A DNA stretch of 64,000 bases from Pseudomonas sp. MIACH (GCF_001269925.1 NZ_LHVO01000031.1:44-64043), one strand, 5' to 3'; shown: positions 16,549 to 25,695, counted from the first letter of the stretch. Numbers and translations: made by a program. Notes: generated by a model not told the origin, from the sequence alone.

Positions 16549-17451
16549 TCAGCGATAGTTGATGGTCAGGGTGTACTGGCTCTGGAAGGCGCCGGTGGGT
16601 GATTGGCCGGCCACCAGTTGCGGTTTGAAGCTGAGATTCACGTTGTTGCTGCCGGTCTTCAATTGCAGGTTGCGCACGCCGCTGAGGTCCACCGGGTTGG
16701 AGGAGTCGGTCCAGATCGCCTGCATGTTCAGGCCGGCCAGCGTGGTGCGCGACACCCCGGTCGTGGCGCTGACCACTGCCTGGCTCGCCCTGAGCGTGGC
16801 GGTGGCTTGCACGTTGGCAGCGCAGGTGACCGAGACCGTGGTGGATTGCACCTGGCGGCTGAGGTCGGCGTTGCTGATGTTGCCGAAGCGCAGGTTGACG
16901 GCACTGGGCGAACTCAACGTGCAGGCTGGTGTGTAGACGGTGTACGTAAAAGGCATATCCAGGAACCACTCGGCCCACGCCAGGTAGTTAAGGGAGGTCA
17001 CGCCGATTCGTACCTGGACATTGCGCGTGCCGGTGGTTCTGGGCGCGGTGCCCACCAGGTTGTAGCGGTAGCGCAGCACGGTGTTGAGGGGCAATCGCTG
17101 GCATGGGCCGCCCAGGCAAATCCCACTGAACTGGCCAAGATCAAGGAGTGGCATGTAGGTCCAGCTGGAGGGGTCTACAAACTGCAGCGCAGCATGGTTG
17201 TAGCCGGTTCCGTAGGTGATGCTGGTGTTCACGCCTGCGGCATAGGGAAAGGCACGACGAATCGTGCACGTACCGCTGTACTCGACATTGATCGCTTCAC
17301 CCGGCTGGAAGCGGTAGCCAAAGGTGGGGTAGCCCGGCGTTCCGCATTCGACGTTGCCGCCGATCAGTGCCTGTGCCTGAAACGACAGGCCGCAAAGCAC
17401 GCCAGCCAACAACGCCAGCATCCGCCAGCTACGTAGGTTCAGAGCCATCAT
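16549..17451 (-). CDS. two-domain fimbrial tip adhesin
   Basis: A 300-residue exported protein. After the signal peptide (about residues 1-28, ending FQAQA) comes an N-terminal domain of about 140 residues with several cysteines (VECGT, GTCTIRR, GICLGGPCQ), aromatic-rich and unlike a pilin, as expected for a receptor-binding domain. A pilin domain follows (PACTLSSPSAVNLRFGNISN ... VTCAAN ... QYTLTINYR). This two-domain layout is that of FimH-like tip adhesins. The ATG at 17451 shares a base with the usher stop (TGATG); a GTG one base earlier also overlaps. The ligand is unknown. Confidence 0.82.
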   Translation of the reverse strand: MMALNLRSWRMLALLAGVLCGLSFQAQALIGGNVECGTPGYPTFGYRFQPGEAINVEYSGTCTIRRAFPYAAGVNTSITYGTGYNHAALQFVDPSSWTYMPLLDLGQFSGICLGGPCQRLPLNTVLRYRYNLVGTAPRTTGTRNVQVRIGVTSLNYLAWAEWFLDMPFTYTVYTPACTLSSPSAVNLRFGNISNADLSRQVQSTTVSVTCAANVQATATLRASQAVVSATTGVSRTTLAGLNMQAIWTDSSNPVDLSGVRNLQLKTGSNNVNLSFKPQLVAGQSPTGAFQSQYTLTINYR

Positions 17452-20027
17452 CACGAATCTCCGGCACCCGACCCACTGGCCGCGCGCTCACATTGAATAG
17501 TCAGTTGCGTAATCCCGCCCTCGGCAGGTCCGTCGTCTTGCAGGTTCAAATCGCGGCTGCACCACGGTTGCCCGTCCACGCTGATCAACAATCGCGCCTC
17601 GGGCGGCACGCCGGTCAGGAACGCGCGGCCTTTGTCCGCCACCAATGTGTTGCCGAGGGCGCGACCGTCCGGTGCGAACAGCTCGGCGCGGGCGGCAAAG
17701 GGGGCGGGTTCACCGCGTGTGTCGCTGATGCGAAACAGAATGCGTTTGCCGCGCCGGGTGTCGAAGTCGGCCAGGACGAAGGCCCCACGATTGGGCGTGA
17801 CCTCCTGCACCGGTTCGGCGATGTCGACGTCGGCGGACATCGACTGGGTGTCCAGCGACACACGGTTCTTGCGGTAGGGCAGGGCCGACGGCACCACCGT
17901 GTAGCCGTTGGCATTGGTGCGCACCCCGCGCTTGTTGGTGATCGCCACATCGGCGGCACCCGGTGTGGCCACAATCACATTGGTTTCGCCCAACGGTTGG
18001 CTGAACATCAGGTTGCTGCCATACGCCACCACCGCGCCTTCCACGCCCACGTCCAGCTGGCGGTTGCCGGTGGACTCGTTATAGGCGCCGCGCACAATCG
18101 CGCTCGGGGCGTCGTACTGGGCGGCGAGGGTGCCGCCGCTTTGGCGTTGGTTGCCGTTGACCTGCTGCGACACCCCCGCGCTGTAGGCCAGGGTGTCGTC
18201 TTCAAACGCGTTGCCACTGAGGGTTGCCGTGCGTGACGCGGCGCCACGTGCACTCTGGTTCAGGTTGGCCGTGACACGCTGGTTGCGCGTACCGCCCAGG
18301 GGCATGCTGATGCTCAGGGACAGGCTGCGATCATCGGTATTGGCGCCTTTGTTCACGCTCAGCCCTAGGGAATAGGAAATGCTCCCGGAACTCACGGTGT
18401 AGCCCAGCTGGATCGAGGTGTCGGCCTTGCTCTTATTCCAGAAGTCGGTTTTCGACACGTTGGCGTAGACGCCGCCGTAGCCGCCCAGTTGCTGGGACAC
18501 GTTGGCGATGAAGTTGCTTTTCATATGGCCACTGCGATACGTGTCCAGGGTCTGCTCGGCATTGCGGCTGTTGAGCGCTTCGTTGAACGAGTAGTAGCCG
18601 CCGGTGGAGTAGCGGTAGCCGATCAGGCTGAAGTTGGTGTCGGTGGCCGCCAGGGATTTGGAATAGCGAAAGCGAAACGACTGGCCGCTGGCGCGGGTCT
18701 GGTCATGGCCCATGGCCTCGCTGCGGGCGTGGGTCACGTCCACCGAAATCGCGCCAAAGCCGGCAAAGTCGTGGGCAAAACCCAGCAGCCCGGCGTTGTA
18801 TTGATCGCTGAGCAGGCTACCGCCGAACAGCGTGGTGCTGCCGCTCAAGCCCCGCCGCAGAGACGCCTGGATAAAGGCCGGGGTGTCCTGCTGGAAGGCC
18901 GATTGCGCTGGGCGGTACTGGCCGGCGAACACCGAATAACTTTGCTGCCCCTCGCGCAGCATGTAGGGCACCGACGAGAACGACTGCGTATACACCTGGC
19001 GCTGGCCATCCGGGCCTTCGACCGTGACTTCGATATCGCCGTTGCTGGCGGTGGGGTACAGGTCGGTCAAGGCAAACGGCCCCGACGGCACCCACTGCTC
19101 ATGGATCACGTAGCCGCGCTGGCGGATGATCACCCGCGAGCGGCCATTGGCAATGCCGCGAATCACCGGCGCAAATTCGCGGGCCTGGTCGGGCAACATA
19201 TCCAGGTCCGAGGCGATGCCCAGCCCGCGATAGGGGATGGCGTCGAACAGGTCGCCTTCGGTGGTGGAATCGCCCACCGTGGCGATTGCCATCATGTTGC
19301 CCATGTCGCGCTGGGCGTAGGTTTCCAGGGATTCCCAGCGCCCGGTGTCGCCCGTGCCTTTCTGCCAGGTCGAGAAATTGCGCAGGCGCCAGGCCCCGGC
19401 ATTGATGCCGCTGCGCAGGCTGCCGAACTGGTTCTGGCGGCGCCCGGTGTCCGACTCTGCACGACTGCCGGTAAAGCTGTAGTTGGTAAACGCCACGTGC
19501 TCGCCGTCGCTCCACTGGCGGCGGCGTACCTCAAACGGGATGCTGCCCAGGTAAGCCTGGGGGATTTCGATGGACAGCAACTGGCGGTTGAAGTCGTAGT
19601 CGTAGGTCAACCCGACCAGCCCCTGGTCGAATGCGATGCAGCTGGCATCGGCGTCACTGCGGTTGTGCAGGGCGCTGTCGGCCACCCCCTGGGCGCGGAA
19701 AAACTCGGCATCCAGGCAGGGGAACAGGCCGGTGGCCGAGCGATCCGCCGAGCCGTTGACGCGTACGAAGCGCACATCGCGCTGATCGACCGAGCGCTGG
19801 TTGATCAACACATCCACCCGGTAGATCCCCGGCAACTGGCCTTCGCTCATGGCGCTGACCTGTTGTTTCACCGCCGCCGAACTCTGCCCCCCGCCGATCT
19901 CAAGGAACGACGGATCGAACTCGTAGCCAGCCTGTGCGGGGGCGAGGTGCAAGGCCACGGCCGCCGCAAACGGGCAGCCGAAGGCCTTCACGGCGCGACG
20001 GCGCGCGAATGGTAGTGAACGAGGCAT
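17451..20027 (-). CDS. outer-membrane fimbrial usher (FimD/PapC family)
   Basis: An 858-residue usher: basic signal peptide, the usher N-terminal domain with the characteristic start YEFDPSFLEIGGG, a 24-strand pore region with plug, and C-terminal domains containing ISVDGQPWCSRDL. Landmarks are GLFPCLDAEF, GLTYDYDFNRQLLSIEIPQA, RGLGIASDLDMLPDQAREFA, PVIRGIANGRSRVIIRQRGY and APGAADVAITNKRGVRTNA. It should secrete and assemble the subunits across the outer membrane. It lies 29 bases after the chaperone gene and overlaps the adhesin gene. Length is normal for the family. Confidence 0.95.
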   Translation of the reverse strand: MPRSLPFARRRAVKAFGCPFAAAVALHLAPAQAGYEFDPSFLEIGGGQSSAAVKQQVSAMSEGQLPGIYRVDVLINQRSVDQRDVRFVRVNGSADRSATGLFPCLDAEFFRAQGVADSALHNRSDADASCIAFDQGLVGLTYDYDFNRQLLSIEIPQAYLGSIPFEVRRRQWSDGEHVAFTNYSFTGSRAESDTGRRQNQFGSLRSGINAGAWRLRNFSTWQKGTGDTGRWESLETYAQRDMGNMMAIATVGDSTTEGDLFDAIPYRGLGIASDLDMLPDQAREFAPVIRGIANGRSRVIIRQRGYVIHEQWVPSGPFALTDLYPTASNGDIEVTVEGPDGQRQVYTQSFSSVPYMLREGQQSYSVFAGQYRPAQSAFQQDTPAFIQASLRRGLSGSTTLFGGSLLSDQYNAGLLGFAHDFAGFGAISVDVTHARSEAMGHDQTRASGQSFRFRYSKSLAATDTNFSLIGYRYSTGGYYSFNEALNSRNAEQTLDTYRSGHMKSNFIANVSQQLGGYGGVYANVSKTDFWNKSKADTSIQLGYTVSSGSISYSLGLSVNKGANTDDRSLSLSISMPLGGTRNQRVTANLNQSARGAASRTATLSGNAFEDDTLAYSAGVSQQVNGNQRQSGGTLAAQYDAPSAIVRGAYNESTGNRQLDVGVEGAVVAYGSNLMFSQPLGETNVIVATPGAADVAITNKRGVRTNANGYTVVPSALPYRKNRVSLDTQSMSADVDIAEPVQEVTPNRGAFVLADFDTRRGKRILFRISDTRGEPAPFAARAELFAPDGRALGNTLVADKGRAFLTGVPPEARLLISVDGQPWCSRDLNLQDDGPAEGGITQLTIQCERAASGSGAGDS

Positions 20028-20056
20028 GGGCGTTCCTGAAGAGGTAGGCGCGGGTG

Positions 20057-20755
20057 TCAGTGAATGCGGATTACGGCGGCGTCCACGGTGCTGCCGTAGT
20101 CATCGATGTAGCTGAGCGACACGTCATCACCCGCTTTGGCCTGGATCGGCAGGTCGCGCTGTTCGCCCGGGCGCAGCACATCCGGTGCCTGGGTGATCGG
20201 CAGACCGTTGAGCTTCAGCTCGCTGACTACCACGTGGAGCTTGGAGGCATTGTTGAACTGCAAGGCGCCCGCGTTGGCCTTCCAGGTCACCTGCGCCACC
20301 GCGTCCTTGAGCGACCCCTTAACGCCGGCCGGGCGGTAGAACAGCTTGATGGTGGTCTTGAGCGCGATCTGCAATACATTCTTGCCTTTCTGCTCGTCGC
20401 TCATGGCCGGGATCGCCTTGACGTTCATCAGGAACAGGCTTTCGCGGTCCTGGGGCACATCGGCGCCACCGGTGAAGATGATGCGCAGGATGTTTTCCTT
20501 GTTGGCATCGAGCCTGAACAGGGGTGGGGTGACGATAAAGCTATCGACGCTTTCATCGTTGCCGCTGCCGAAACGGCTCACCCAGGACTGCACCAGGTAG
20601 GGCGAGGTGTCTTCGCGATTGCTCACGGTCAGGTTGGCTTCGTTGGACGCGCCGTCGTAGATCAGCCGCGTGGCGCCGACAGTGACGGCGGCATTCGCTG
20701 GCGCGCTATGCCAGAGCGGCAACAGGGCGAGGAAAAAGTACAGTTTCAAACGCAT
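20057..20755 (-). CDS. periplasmic fimbrial chaperone (PapD family)
   Basis: A 232-residue exported chaperone with signal peptide (LALLPLWHSAPANAA) and two Ig-like domains. Seen are the conserved RLIYDGASNEANLTVSN opening, the PPLFRLDANKENILRIIFTG region with the anchoring Arg/Lys, and the family signature ESLFLMNVKAIP. The short F1-G1 loop fits the FGS class that serves rod-type pili. It donates a strand to fold each pilin in the periplasm and hands it to the usher encoded 29 bases downstream. Only one chaperone gene is present, whereas some Cup operons carry two. Confidence 0.94.
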   Translation of the reverse strand: MRLKLYFFLALLPLWHSAPANAAVTVGATRLIYDGASNEANLTVSNREDTSPYLVQSWVSRFGSGNDESVDSFIVTPPLFRLDANKENILRIIFTGGADVPQDRESLFLMNVKAIPAMSDEQKGKNVLQIALKTTIKLFYRPAGVKGSLKDAVAQVTWKANAGALQFNNASKLHVVVSELKLNGLPITQAPDVLRPGEQRDLPIQAKAGDDVSLSYIDDYGSTVDAAVIRIH

Positions 20756-20820
20756 GACAGGGGACCTTTGGAATCCATGGGCCAGCGCACAGGCGCGTGG
20801 CCCACGGTGTTGACGAGCAA

Positions 20821-21393
20821 TTACTTGTAGGTGACGTCGAAGCTGGCCAGCGCGTGCACCTGACCGGTACCGATACCGGACGTGGTCACGGCAGCGTCGC
20901 CTTCGCCGGTTGTCACGTCGGCAACGGTGCGAACGTAGGCGGCGGTGAAGTCGAAGGTGTTGGACTGTGGGCGCAGGTCGTAATCGGCGGTTGGCTCATT
21001 CAGCGCCAGCTTGTTACCGGTACGGGCGTCGGCGATCTGGATGGCGATGCCGCGCACCTGGTTTTCACCGGTCAGGCCCAGCAGCGTGGAGTCACTGGCG
21101 TCTTGTTGGCCGCTGAACGTGATCGCCGCGTTTTTGCGGGTGGCGGTGCTGCAGTTGTCCAGGCTGATGGAGAAAGCTTTGGCTTTGGCGGTGGAGCCCA
21201 CGGTCGGCGCAAAGTCAGCGATACGTACAGGGTCCAGGGTCACGGACTTGTTCACGTCACCGGTGGTGATGGTGCAGGCGTTATCGGTCACGGAACCGGT
21301 GAATTCGATCTGCCCATCCGCCGCCTGTGCAGTCCCGGTCAGAAACCAGCAAGCGCCGCACGCGAGGGTGAGTTGGCTCAGTTTGTTCAGCAT
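20821..21393 (-). CDS. major fimbrial subunit (type 1 pilin)
   Basis: A 190-residue pilin: signal peptide (ACGACWFLTGTAQAA), donor strand (GQIEFTGSVTDNACTITTGD), paired cysteines (ACTITT and LDNCSTAT) and the end QVHALASFDVTYK with a penultimate Tyr, all standard for FimA-like major subunits. It is the first gene of the operon and is separated from the chaperone gene by 65 bases, a common place for differential mRNA stability. GAGG lies upstream of the ATG. It should make up the fibre shaft. Confidence 0.92.
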   Translation of the reverse strand: MLNKLSQLTLACGACWFLTGTAQAADGQIEFTGSVTDNACTITTGDVNKSVTLDPVRIADFAPTVGSTAKAKAFSISLDNCSTATRKNAAITFSGQQDASDSTLLGLTGENQVRGIAIQIADARTGNKLALNEPTADYDLRPQSNTFDFTAAYVRTVADVTTGEGDAAVTTSGIGTGQVHALASFDVTYK

Positions 21394-21830
21394 TGCAATG
21401 CCTCGTTAGAGAGATGGAAGGTTGTGTGCTCATCCCGTGGGGGAGCCAATCCATAGTGCATTGCGGCGATTTAGAGGCACATGAGACAGATCTTAAAAAC
21501 TGGCGAACTGATGGCCGTCCGACTGGCGAGTCCATATCCGGCGCCGGGCATGATATTCTGCGCGCCATCTTGGTCTGGTCTCTCTCTGGTACGTACATCC
21601 GTATACGTCCCGGTGGGTCGCTGTCGCCCAGGTAGCTGAAGCCAATAATGATAAGAAGTCAGCGCAGAAGGGACATAAAAGTGAGGTCGATACGTCGGCC
21701 TTGTGTGCCCACCCTGCGGTCCCCGAGTGAATGTGCAAACCCCGCGGTGCGTTGCCTGGCGCAGCGTGATTGAGGGTTGCCCATGACCAGGGGCGGTGGG
21801 GCGGATGGCGTTTTATCATAGGTGCTACTG
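21394..21830. promoter_or_regulatory. divergent regulatory region, fimbrial operon and mqo
   Basis: There is no gene in these 437 bases. On the minus strand an RcsB-box-like dyad TAAGA-N4-TCTCA (plus-strand 21482-21495) lies about 90 bases before the major pilin ATG; E. coli RcsB sites read roughly TAAGA-N4-TCCTA. A TAAATC -10 candidate lies at about 21466-21471. A second dyad, ACGTA-N8-TACGT, lies at about 21591-21608 and could be an operator for either direction. The rest toward 21830 would be the mqo leader. Confidence 0.4.
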
Positions 21831-23477
21831 ATGTTTAAAAAAGTAAACACTGCCCTGCTGGGGCTGGCTTTGTCGCTGGGGATCACGTCCGTTCACGCGG
21901 AAGAGGCAAAGAAAGTCGATGTGCTGCTGATCGGCGGCGGCATCATGAGTGCAACCCTGGGTGTCTGGCTTAACGAGCTGGAGCCGGGTTGGTCGATGGA
22001 AATGGTCGAGCGCCTCGACGGCGTCGCCGAAGAAAGCTCCAACGGCTGGAACAACGCCGGTACCGGTCACTCGGCCCTGGCTGAGCTGAACTACACCCCG
22101 GAAAACAAGGACGGTGTGGTTGAGATCCCGAAAGCGGTCGAAATCAACGAAGCCTTCCAGATTTCCCGTCAGTTCTGGTCCTGGCAGGTCCGCCAGGGCG
22201 TGCTGAAGAACCCACGTTCGTTCATCAACACCACACCGCACATGAGCTTCGTGTGGGGCGATGACAACATCAAGTTCCTCAAGAAGCGCTACGAAGCCTT
22301 GAAAGCGAGCCCACTGTTCGCTGGCATGCAGTACTCCGAAGATCCGGCGCAGATCGCCAAGTGGGTTCCGCTGATGATGGAAGGGCGTGACCCGAACCAG
22401 AAAATCGCGGCCACCTGGAGCCCGCTGGGGACCGACATGAACTTCGGCGAGATCACCCGCCAGTTCGTCGCTCACCTGCAAACCACACCTAAGTTCGACC
22501 TGAAACTGTCGAGCGAAGTGCAGGACATCACCAAGAACGCCGACGGTTCGTGGCGTGTCAGCTACAAAAACCTGAAAGACGGCACCAAGACTGAAACCGA
22601 CGCCAAGTTCGTGTTCATCGGCGCTGGCGGCGGTGCACTGCACCTGCTGCAAAAGTCGGGCATTCCTGAAGCCAAGGAATACGCTGGCTTCCCGGTGGGC
22701 GGCTCGTTCCTGGTGACCGATAACCCAACCGTCGCCGAGCAGCACCTGGCCAAGGCTTACGGTAAGGCTTCGGTTGGCGCGCCACCGATGTCGGTTCCGC
22801 ACCTGGACACCCGCGTGCTGGATGGCAAACGCGTGATTCTGTTTGGCCCATTCGCGACCTTCTCGACCAAGTTCCTGAAAGAAGGCTCGTACCTGGACCT
22901 GCTGACCAGCACCACCACTCACAACATCTGGCCAATGACCAAAGTCGGTATTCGTGAATACCCACTGGTCGAGTACCTCGCCGGCCAACTGATGCTGTCG
23001 GATGACGACCGCTTCAAGGCGCTGCAGGAGTACTTCCCGAACGCCAAGCAATCCGACTGGCGCCTGTGGCAAGCCGGTCAGCGCGTGCAGATCATCAAGC
23101 GTGACGAAGAGCAGGGCGGCGTCCTGAAACTCGGTACCGAAGTGGTCAGCTCCGCCGACAACACCATTGCAGGCCTGTTGGGTGCATCGCCAGGCGCTTC
23201 CACTGCGGCTCCGATCATGCTGACCGTGCTGCAGAAAGTGTTCAAGGACAAGGTTGCGACCCCTGAGTGGCAGGCAAAACTGCACCAGATCGTACCGAGC
23301 TACGGCACCAAGCTGAACGACAGTCCTGAGGCTGTTGCCAAGGAATGGGCCTACACCGCCAATATCCTGCAACTGCCTACACCGCCTGCGATTCCACAAC
23401 AGGCTGCTCCTACCGCCACCGAGGCTGCCAAGCCTGCGGCTGAGCCGAGCAAGCCGGCGTCTGATCTGGCGCTGTAA
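21831..23477 (+). CDS. mqo: malate:quinone oxidoreductase
   Basis: A 548-residue FAD enzyme that oxidises malate to oxaloacetate and passes electrons to quinone at the inner membrane. The FAD motif [20 protein letters not shown] and the Mqo segments [20 protein letters not shown] and [19 protein letters not shown] are clear. Unusually, it begins with what looks like a cleavable signal peptide ([19 protein letters not shown], then VHAEEAKK) and ends in a Pro/Ala-rich tail of about 35 residues. The ATG at 21831 has AGGTG upstream; a GTG nine bases earlier is in frame. A strong terminator follows at 23519-23557. Confidence 0.95.
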   Translation: MFKKVNTALLGLALSLGITSVHAEEAKKVDVLLIGGGIMSATLGVWLNELEPGWSMEMVERLDGVAEESSNGWNNAGTGHSALAELNYTPENKDGVVEIPKAVEINEAFQISRQFWSWQVRQGVLKNPRSFINTTPHMSFVWGDDNIKFLKKRYEALKASPLFAGMQYSEDPAQIAKWVPLMMEGRDPNQKIAATWSPLGTDMNFGEITRQFVAHLQTTPKFDLKLSSEVQDITKNADGSWRVSYKNLKDGTKTETDAKFVFIGAGGGALHLLQKSGIPEAKEYAGFPVGGSFLVTDNPTVAEQHLAKAYGKASVGAPPMSVPHLDTRVLDGKRVILFGPFATFSTKFLKEGSYLDLLTSTTTHNIWPMTKVGIREYPLVEYLAGQLMLSDDDRFKALQEYFPNAKQSDWRLWQAGQRVQIIKRDEEQGGVLKLGTEVVSSADNTIAGLLGASPGASTAAPIMLTVLQKVFKDKVATPEWQAKLHQIVPSYGTKLNDSPEAVAKEWAYTANILQLPTPPAIPQQAAPTATEAAKPAAEPSKPASDLAL

Positions 23478-23488
23478 ACCGCTGGGGA

Positions 23489-23507
23489 GGTCCTGGGTCA
23501 GGACCTT
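23489..23507 (+). repeat. hairpin before the mqo terminator
   Basis: AGGTCCT and AGGACCT pair perfectly around GGGTC, twelve bases after the mqo stop. It may protect the transcript end or be a first stem of a double terminator. Confidence 0.5.
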
Positions 23508-23518
23508 GCCGGTAACAA

Positions 23519-23557
23519 AAAGCCCGCTGAACCGGTAACGGTCAGCGGGCTTTTTTG
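23519..23557. terminator. strong intrinsic terminator, usable in both directions
   Basis: AAGCCCGCTGA and TCAGCGGGCTT form a perfect stem, with an inner ACCG/CGGT extension, flanked by an A run on the left and TTTTTT on the right. It ends mqo and can also end the convergent gene that stops at 23565. Confidence 0.9.
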
Positions 23558-23564
23558 TGCGTGT

Positions 23565-24230
23565 CTAACGGCGGGTCCGTTCGACAGGCGGTAGTTCAAC
23601 CGTACGCTCGGCGGCGGCCAGCGCTGCCTTCAAGCCATCCTGGTCCAGCGGGACACAATAGGCCGGCTTGCCGCGTTCCAGCCGCCAGCTGTCATCCAGG
23701 CTGCCGGCATCCACGGCGTCGAACCCCAGTTCGTCGAGTAGCGTGATGACGCGTGCCTTCGCTGCGGCGTCATCCGCTGCCACCGGCAACGCCCGGCGGT
23801 CGGGGGCACCGTGGGGGCGGGCATCCTGCGTCAGGTCGGGAGCGAAGATCGCGTTGAACACTTTGACTACATGTGAATGGGGCAAATGCTCGGCGAGCAA
23901 CCGGCTGGTGGTGGTTTCGAAGCGATCCAGTACCGGTATATGGCCGTCGCGGTTCGGGTAGTAATTATTCGCGTCCATCACGGTCTTGCCCTCCAGCCAT
24001 TGCGTCGGGACGCTGCGGTAATGCTCCAGGGGAATCGCCACGAGCACCACATCGCCGAATTTGGCGGCGTCGTCGGCACTGCCCACCTGCACGCCGAGTA
24101 TGCCGCTCACGACGCTGCTCATGGTGTGGGGGCCACGGGAGTTGCTCAACATCACTTCATGCCCGGCCGCCAGTGCCAGTTGGGCCACGGCGCGCCCGAT
24201 AAAGCCTGCTCCAATAACACCAATCTTCAT
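23565..24230 (-). CDS. F420/NADP-oxidoreductase-type (FNO-like) reductase
   Basis: A 221-residue protein with an N-terminal Rossmann motif (MKIGVIGAGFIGRAVAQLAL) and the FNO-like features NSRGPHTM (NADP-selective Ser-Arg), VVLVAIPLEHYRSVP and the metal-free NNYYPNRDG segment after VMDAN. In bacteria without F420 these proteins are uncharacterised NADPH-dependent oxidoreductases. GGAGCAAGACC before the ATG at 24230 decides this start over the one at 24248. It is divergent from a LysR-type regulator, which probably controls it. Confidence 0.8.
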   Translation of the reverse strand: MKIGVIGAGFIGRAVAQLALAAGHEVMLSNSRGPHTMSSVVSGILGVQVGSADDAAKFGDVVLVAIPLEHYRSVPTQWLEGKTVMDANNYYPNRDGHIPVLDRFETTTSRLLAEHLPHSHVVKVFNAIFAPDLTQDARPHGAPDRRALPVAADDAAAKARVITLLDELGFDAVDAGSLDDSWRLERGKPAYCVPLDQDGLKAALAAAERTVELPPVERTRR

Positions 24231-24330
24231 GGTCTTGCTCCAATGCATGGGGGGGAGCGGTTATGATGATTGGCAACCAATTGGCGATAAATCGTCGTTT
24301 TGGTGTGGATGTTGTTACTGGGAGTAGGGA
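24231..24330. promoter_or_regulatory. divergent promoter region with LysR-type dyads
   Basis: Overlapping dyads TTGG-CAA-CCAA and CCAATTGG lie at about 24270-24284, between the reductase and LysR genes. They fit the T-N11-A type sites bound by LysR regulators that repress themselves and control the divergent gene. Confidence 0.45.
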
Positions 24331-25227
24331 ATGATGGATCGCCTGTCGAGCATGAATGCCTTTGTGATGGCTGCTGAGTTGGGCTCGTACGCGAGGGCTG
24401 CCGAGCGCTTGGGGATGTCGCCGCAGATGGTGGCCAAACATGTCACCGCGCTGGAGCAGCGCCTGGGCGCTCGCTTGCTTAACCGCACCACACGCAGGCA
24501 AAGCCTGACGGAGTTGGGGAGCGCGTACTACAAGCGTTGCAAACATATCCTGGTAGAAGCCGAGGCTGCTGATTCACTGGCGCAGATCATGAACGACACG
24601 CCGCGCGGCAAGCTGAAAATCACCGCGCCCGTCACCTTCGGCTCCTACAGCCTGATGCCGTTGATTACCGGGTTCCTGCGCGACAACCCGGATGTGGAAA
24701 TCGACCTGCACCTGACCGACCGTTTCGTGGACCTGGTGGAGGAGGGCTATGAAGCCGCTTTTCGTATCGGCCCCCTGGCGATCACCGGCCTGACAGCCAG
24801 GCCACTGGCACTTTACCGCCTGGTGGTCTGCGCTTCGCCGGAGTACCTGGCGGCACGCGGTACCCCACAGGTCCCGGCGGACCTTGAGCGTCATGAATGC
24901 CTCGGCTACGCCTTCTGGTCGCGGCCGGCGGATCGCGAGTGGGTGTTCTACCAGGCTTCGACGCCTTATAAGGTGCAAGTTGCCAGTCGCTTGCAGATCA
25001 ATGAAAGCAGGGCCTTGATGTCCGCCGCGCTGGATGGTTTTGGCATCGTGCTCGGTCCGGAAGACTTCTTGCGCCGGGCATTGGCCAGGGGCGAATTGGT
25101 GAGAGTGCTGCCGGACTTTGAAGCCCCGAGCCGGCCGATGCACCTTGTCTACACGGCGAACCGCCAGCGTACGGCCAAGCTGAGACGCTTCGTCGAAGCG
25201 GTGTTGGGACGCTTCGGTCACCCTTGA
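24331..25227 (+). CDS. LysR family transcriptional regulator
   Basis: A 298-residue regulator: winged helix-turn-helix in residues 1-60 (MNAFVMAAELGSYARAAERL, then GMSPQMVAKHVTALEQRLGA), and a periplasmic-binding-protein-like effector domain from about 90 (TPRGKLKITAPVTFGSYSLM). It belongs to the large AaeR/DmlR-like branch with the RTTRRQSLTELG linker. A second ATG follows the first immediately. Its divergent position suggests that it controls the NADP-dependent reductase on the other strand; the effector is unknown. Confidence 0.9.
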   Translation: MMDRLSSMNAFVMAAELGSYARAAERLGMSPQMVAKHVTALEQRLGARLLNRTTRRQSLTELGSAYYKRCKHILVEAEAADSLAQIMNDTPRGKLKITAPVTFGSYSLMPLITGFLRDNPDVEIDLHLTDRFVDLVEEGYEAAFRIGPLAITGLTARPLALYRLVVCASPEYLAARGTPQVPADLERHECLGYAFWSRPADREWVFYQASTPYKVQVASRLQINESRALMSAALDGFGIVLGPEDFLRRALARGELVRVLPDFEAPSRPMHLVYTANRQRTAKLRRFVEAVLGRFGHP

Positions 25228-25358
25228 TGCGTGCTGCTTCAGCAATCCGACAGACACAACCTGTTAAAAAAGTACCCAGGCCTGAGCAGGAGCACGGCTG
25301 AAACACGGGGGCATTTTTACCGGTGCAGGTGTTGGGCGATAACGCCCGAGGGGGTTGT

Positions 25359-25688
25359 ATGTTGTTACGTTACGCGGCATTAGCGGCAGTTGTGGTCGCG
25401 GCGTCTGGGTGTGTGCAGGAGCGCGTGGTGCATGAGCGCCGGCCTGTACAACGTGAATATGTCGAGGTGGTCGCGCCACAACCGCCGCCGGCCCAGGTCA
25501 TCGAAGTCGAGCCTGCCGTACGTGAAGGTTACATATGGTCACGTGGTTACTGGCGCTGGGAGGGCGGGCGCTACGTTGCCGTACACGGCCATTGGGAGCC
25601 GGTGCGCGAAGGCTATCGTTATGTGCATCCGCATTGGGTGCAGCGCAATGATGGTTACCACTGGCAGGTGGGTGGCTGGGTTCGTTGA
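25359..25688 (+). CDS. YXWGXW-repeat lipoprotein
   Basis: A 109-residue lipoprotein. From the ATG at 25359 (GAGGGGG upstream) it has a signal peptide with lipobox ASGC (MLLRYAALAAVVVAASGC; Cys18). After a Pro-rich linker the C-terminal half has repeats of the YxWxxGxW type: GYIWSRGYWRWEGGRYVAVH, then GHWEPVREGYRYVHPHWVQR and GYHWQVGGWV. Such repeats occur in small envelope lipoproteins of beta- and gammaproteobacteria with no established role. It probably faces the periplasm. It converges with the 25696 gene eight bases away. Confidence 0.8.
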   Translation: MLLRYAALAAVVVAASGCVQERVVHERRPVQREYVEVVAPQPPPAQVIEVEPAVREGYIWSRGYWRWEGGRYVAVHGHWEPVREGYRYVHPHWVQRNDGYHWQVGGWVR

Positions 25689-25695
25689 ACCCCGA

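Noticed and set aside
18489..20015. A 508-codon open frame antisense to the usher gene
   Set aside because: Shadow of the usher; repetitive Val/Gly/His composition and no ribosome-binding site.
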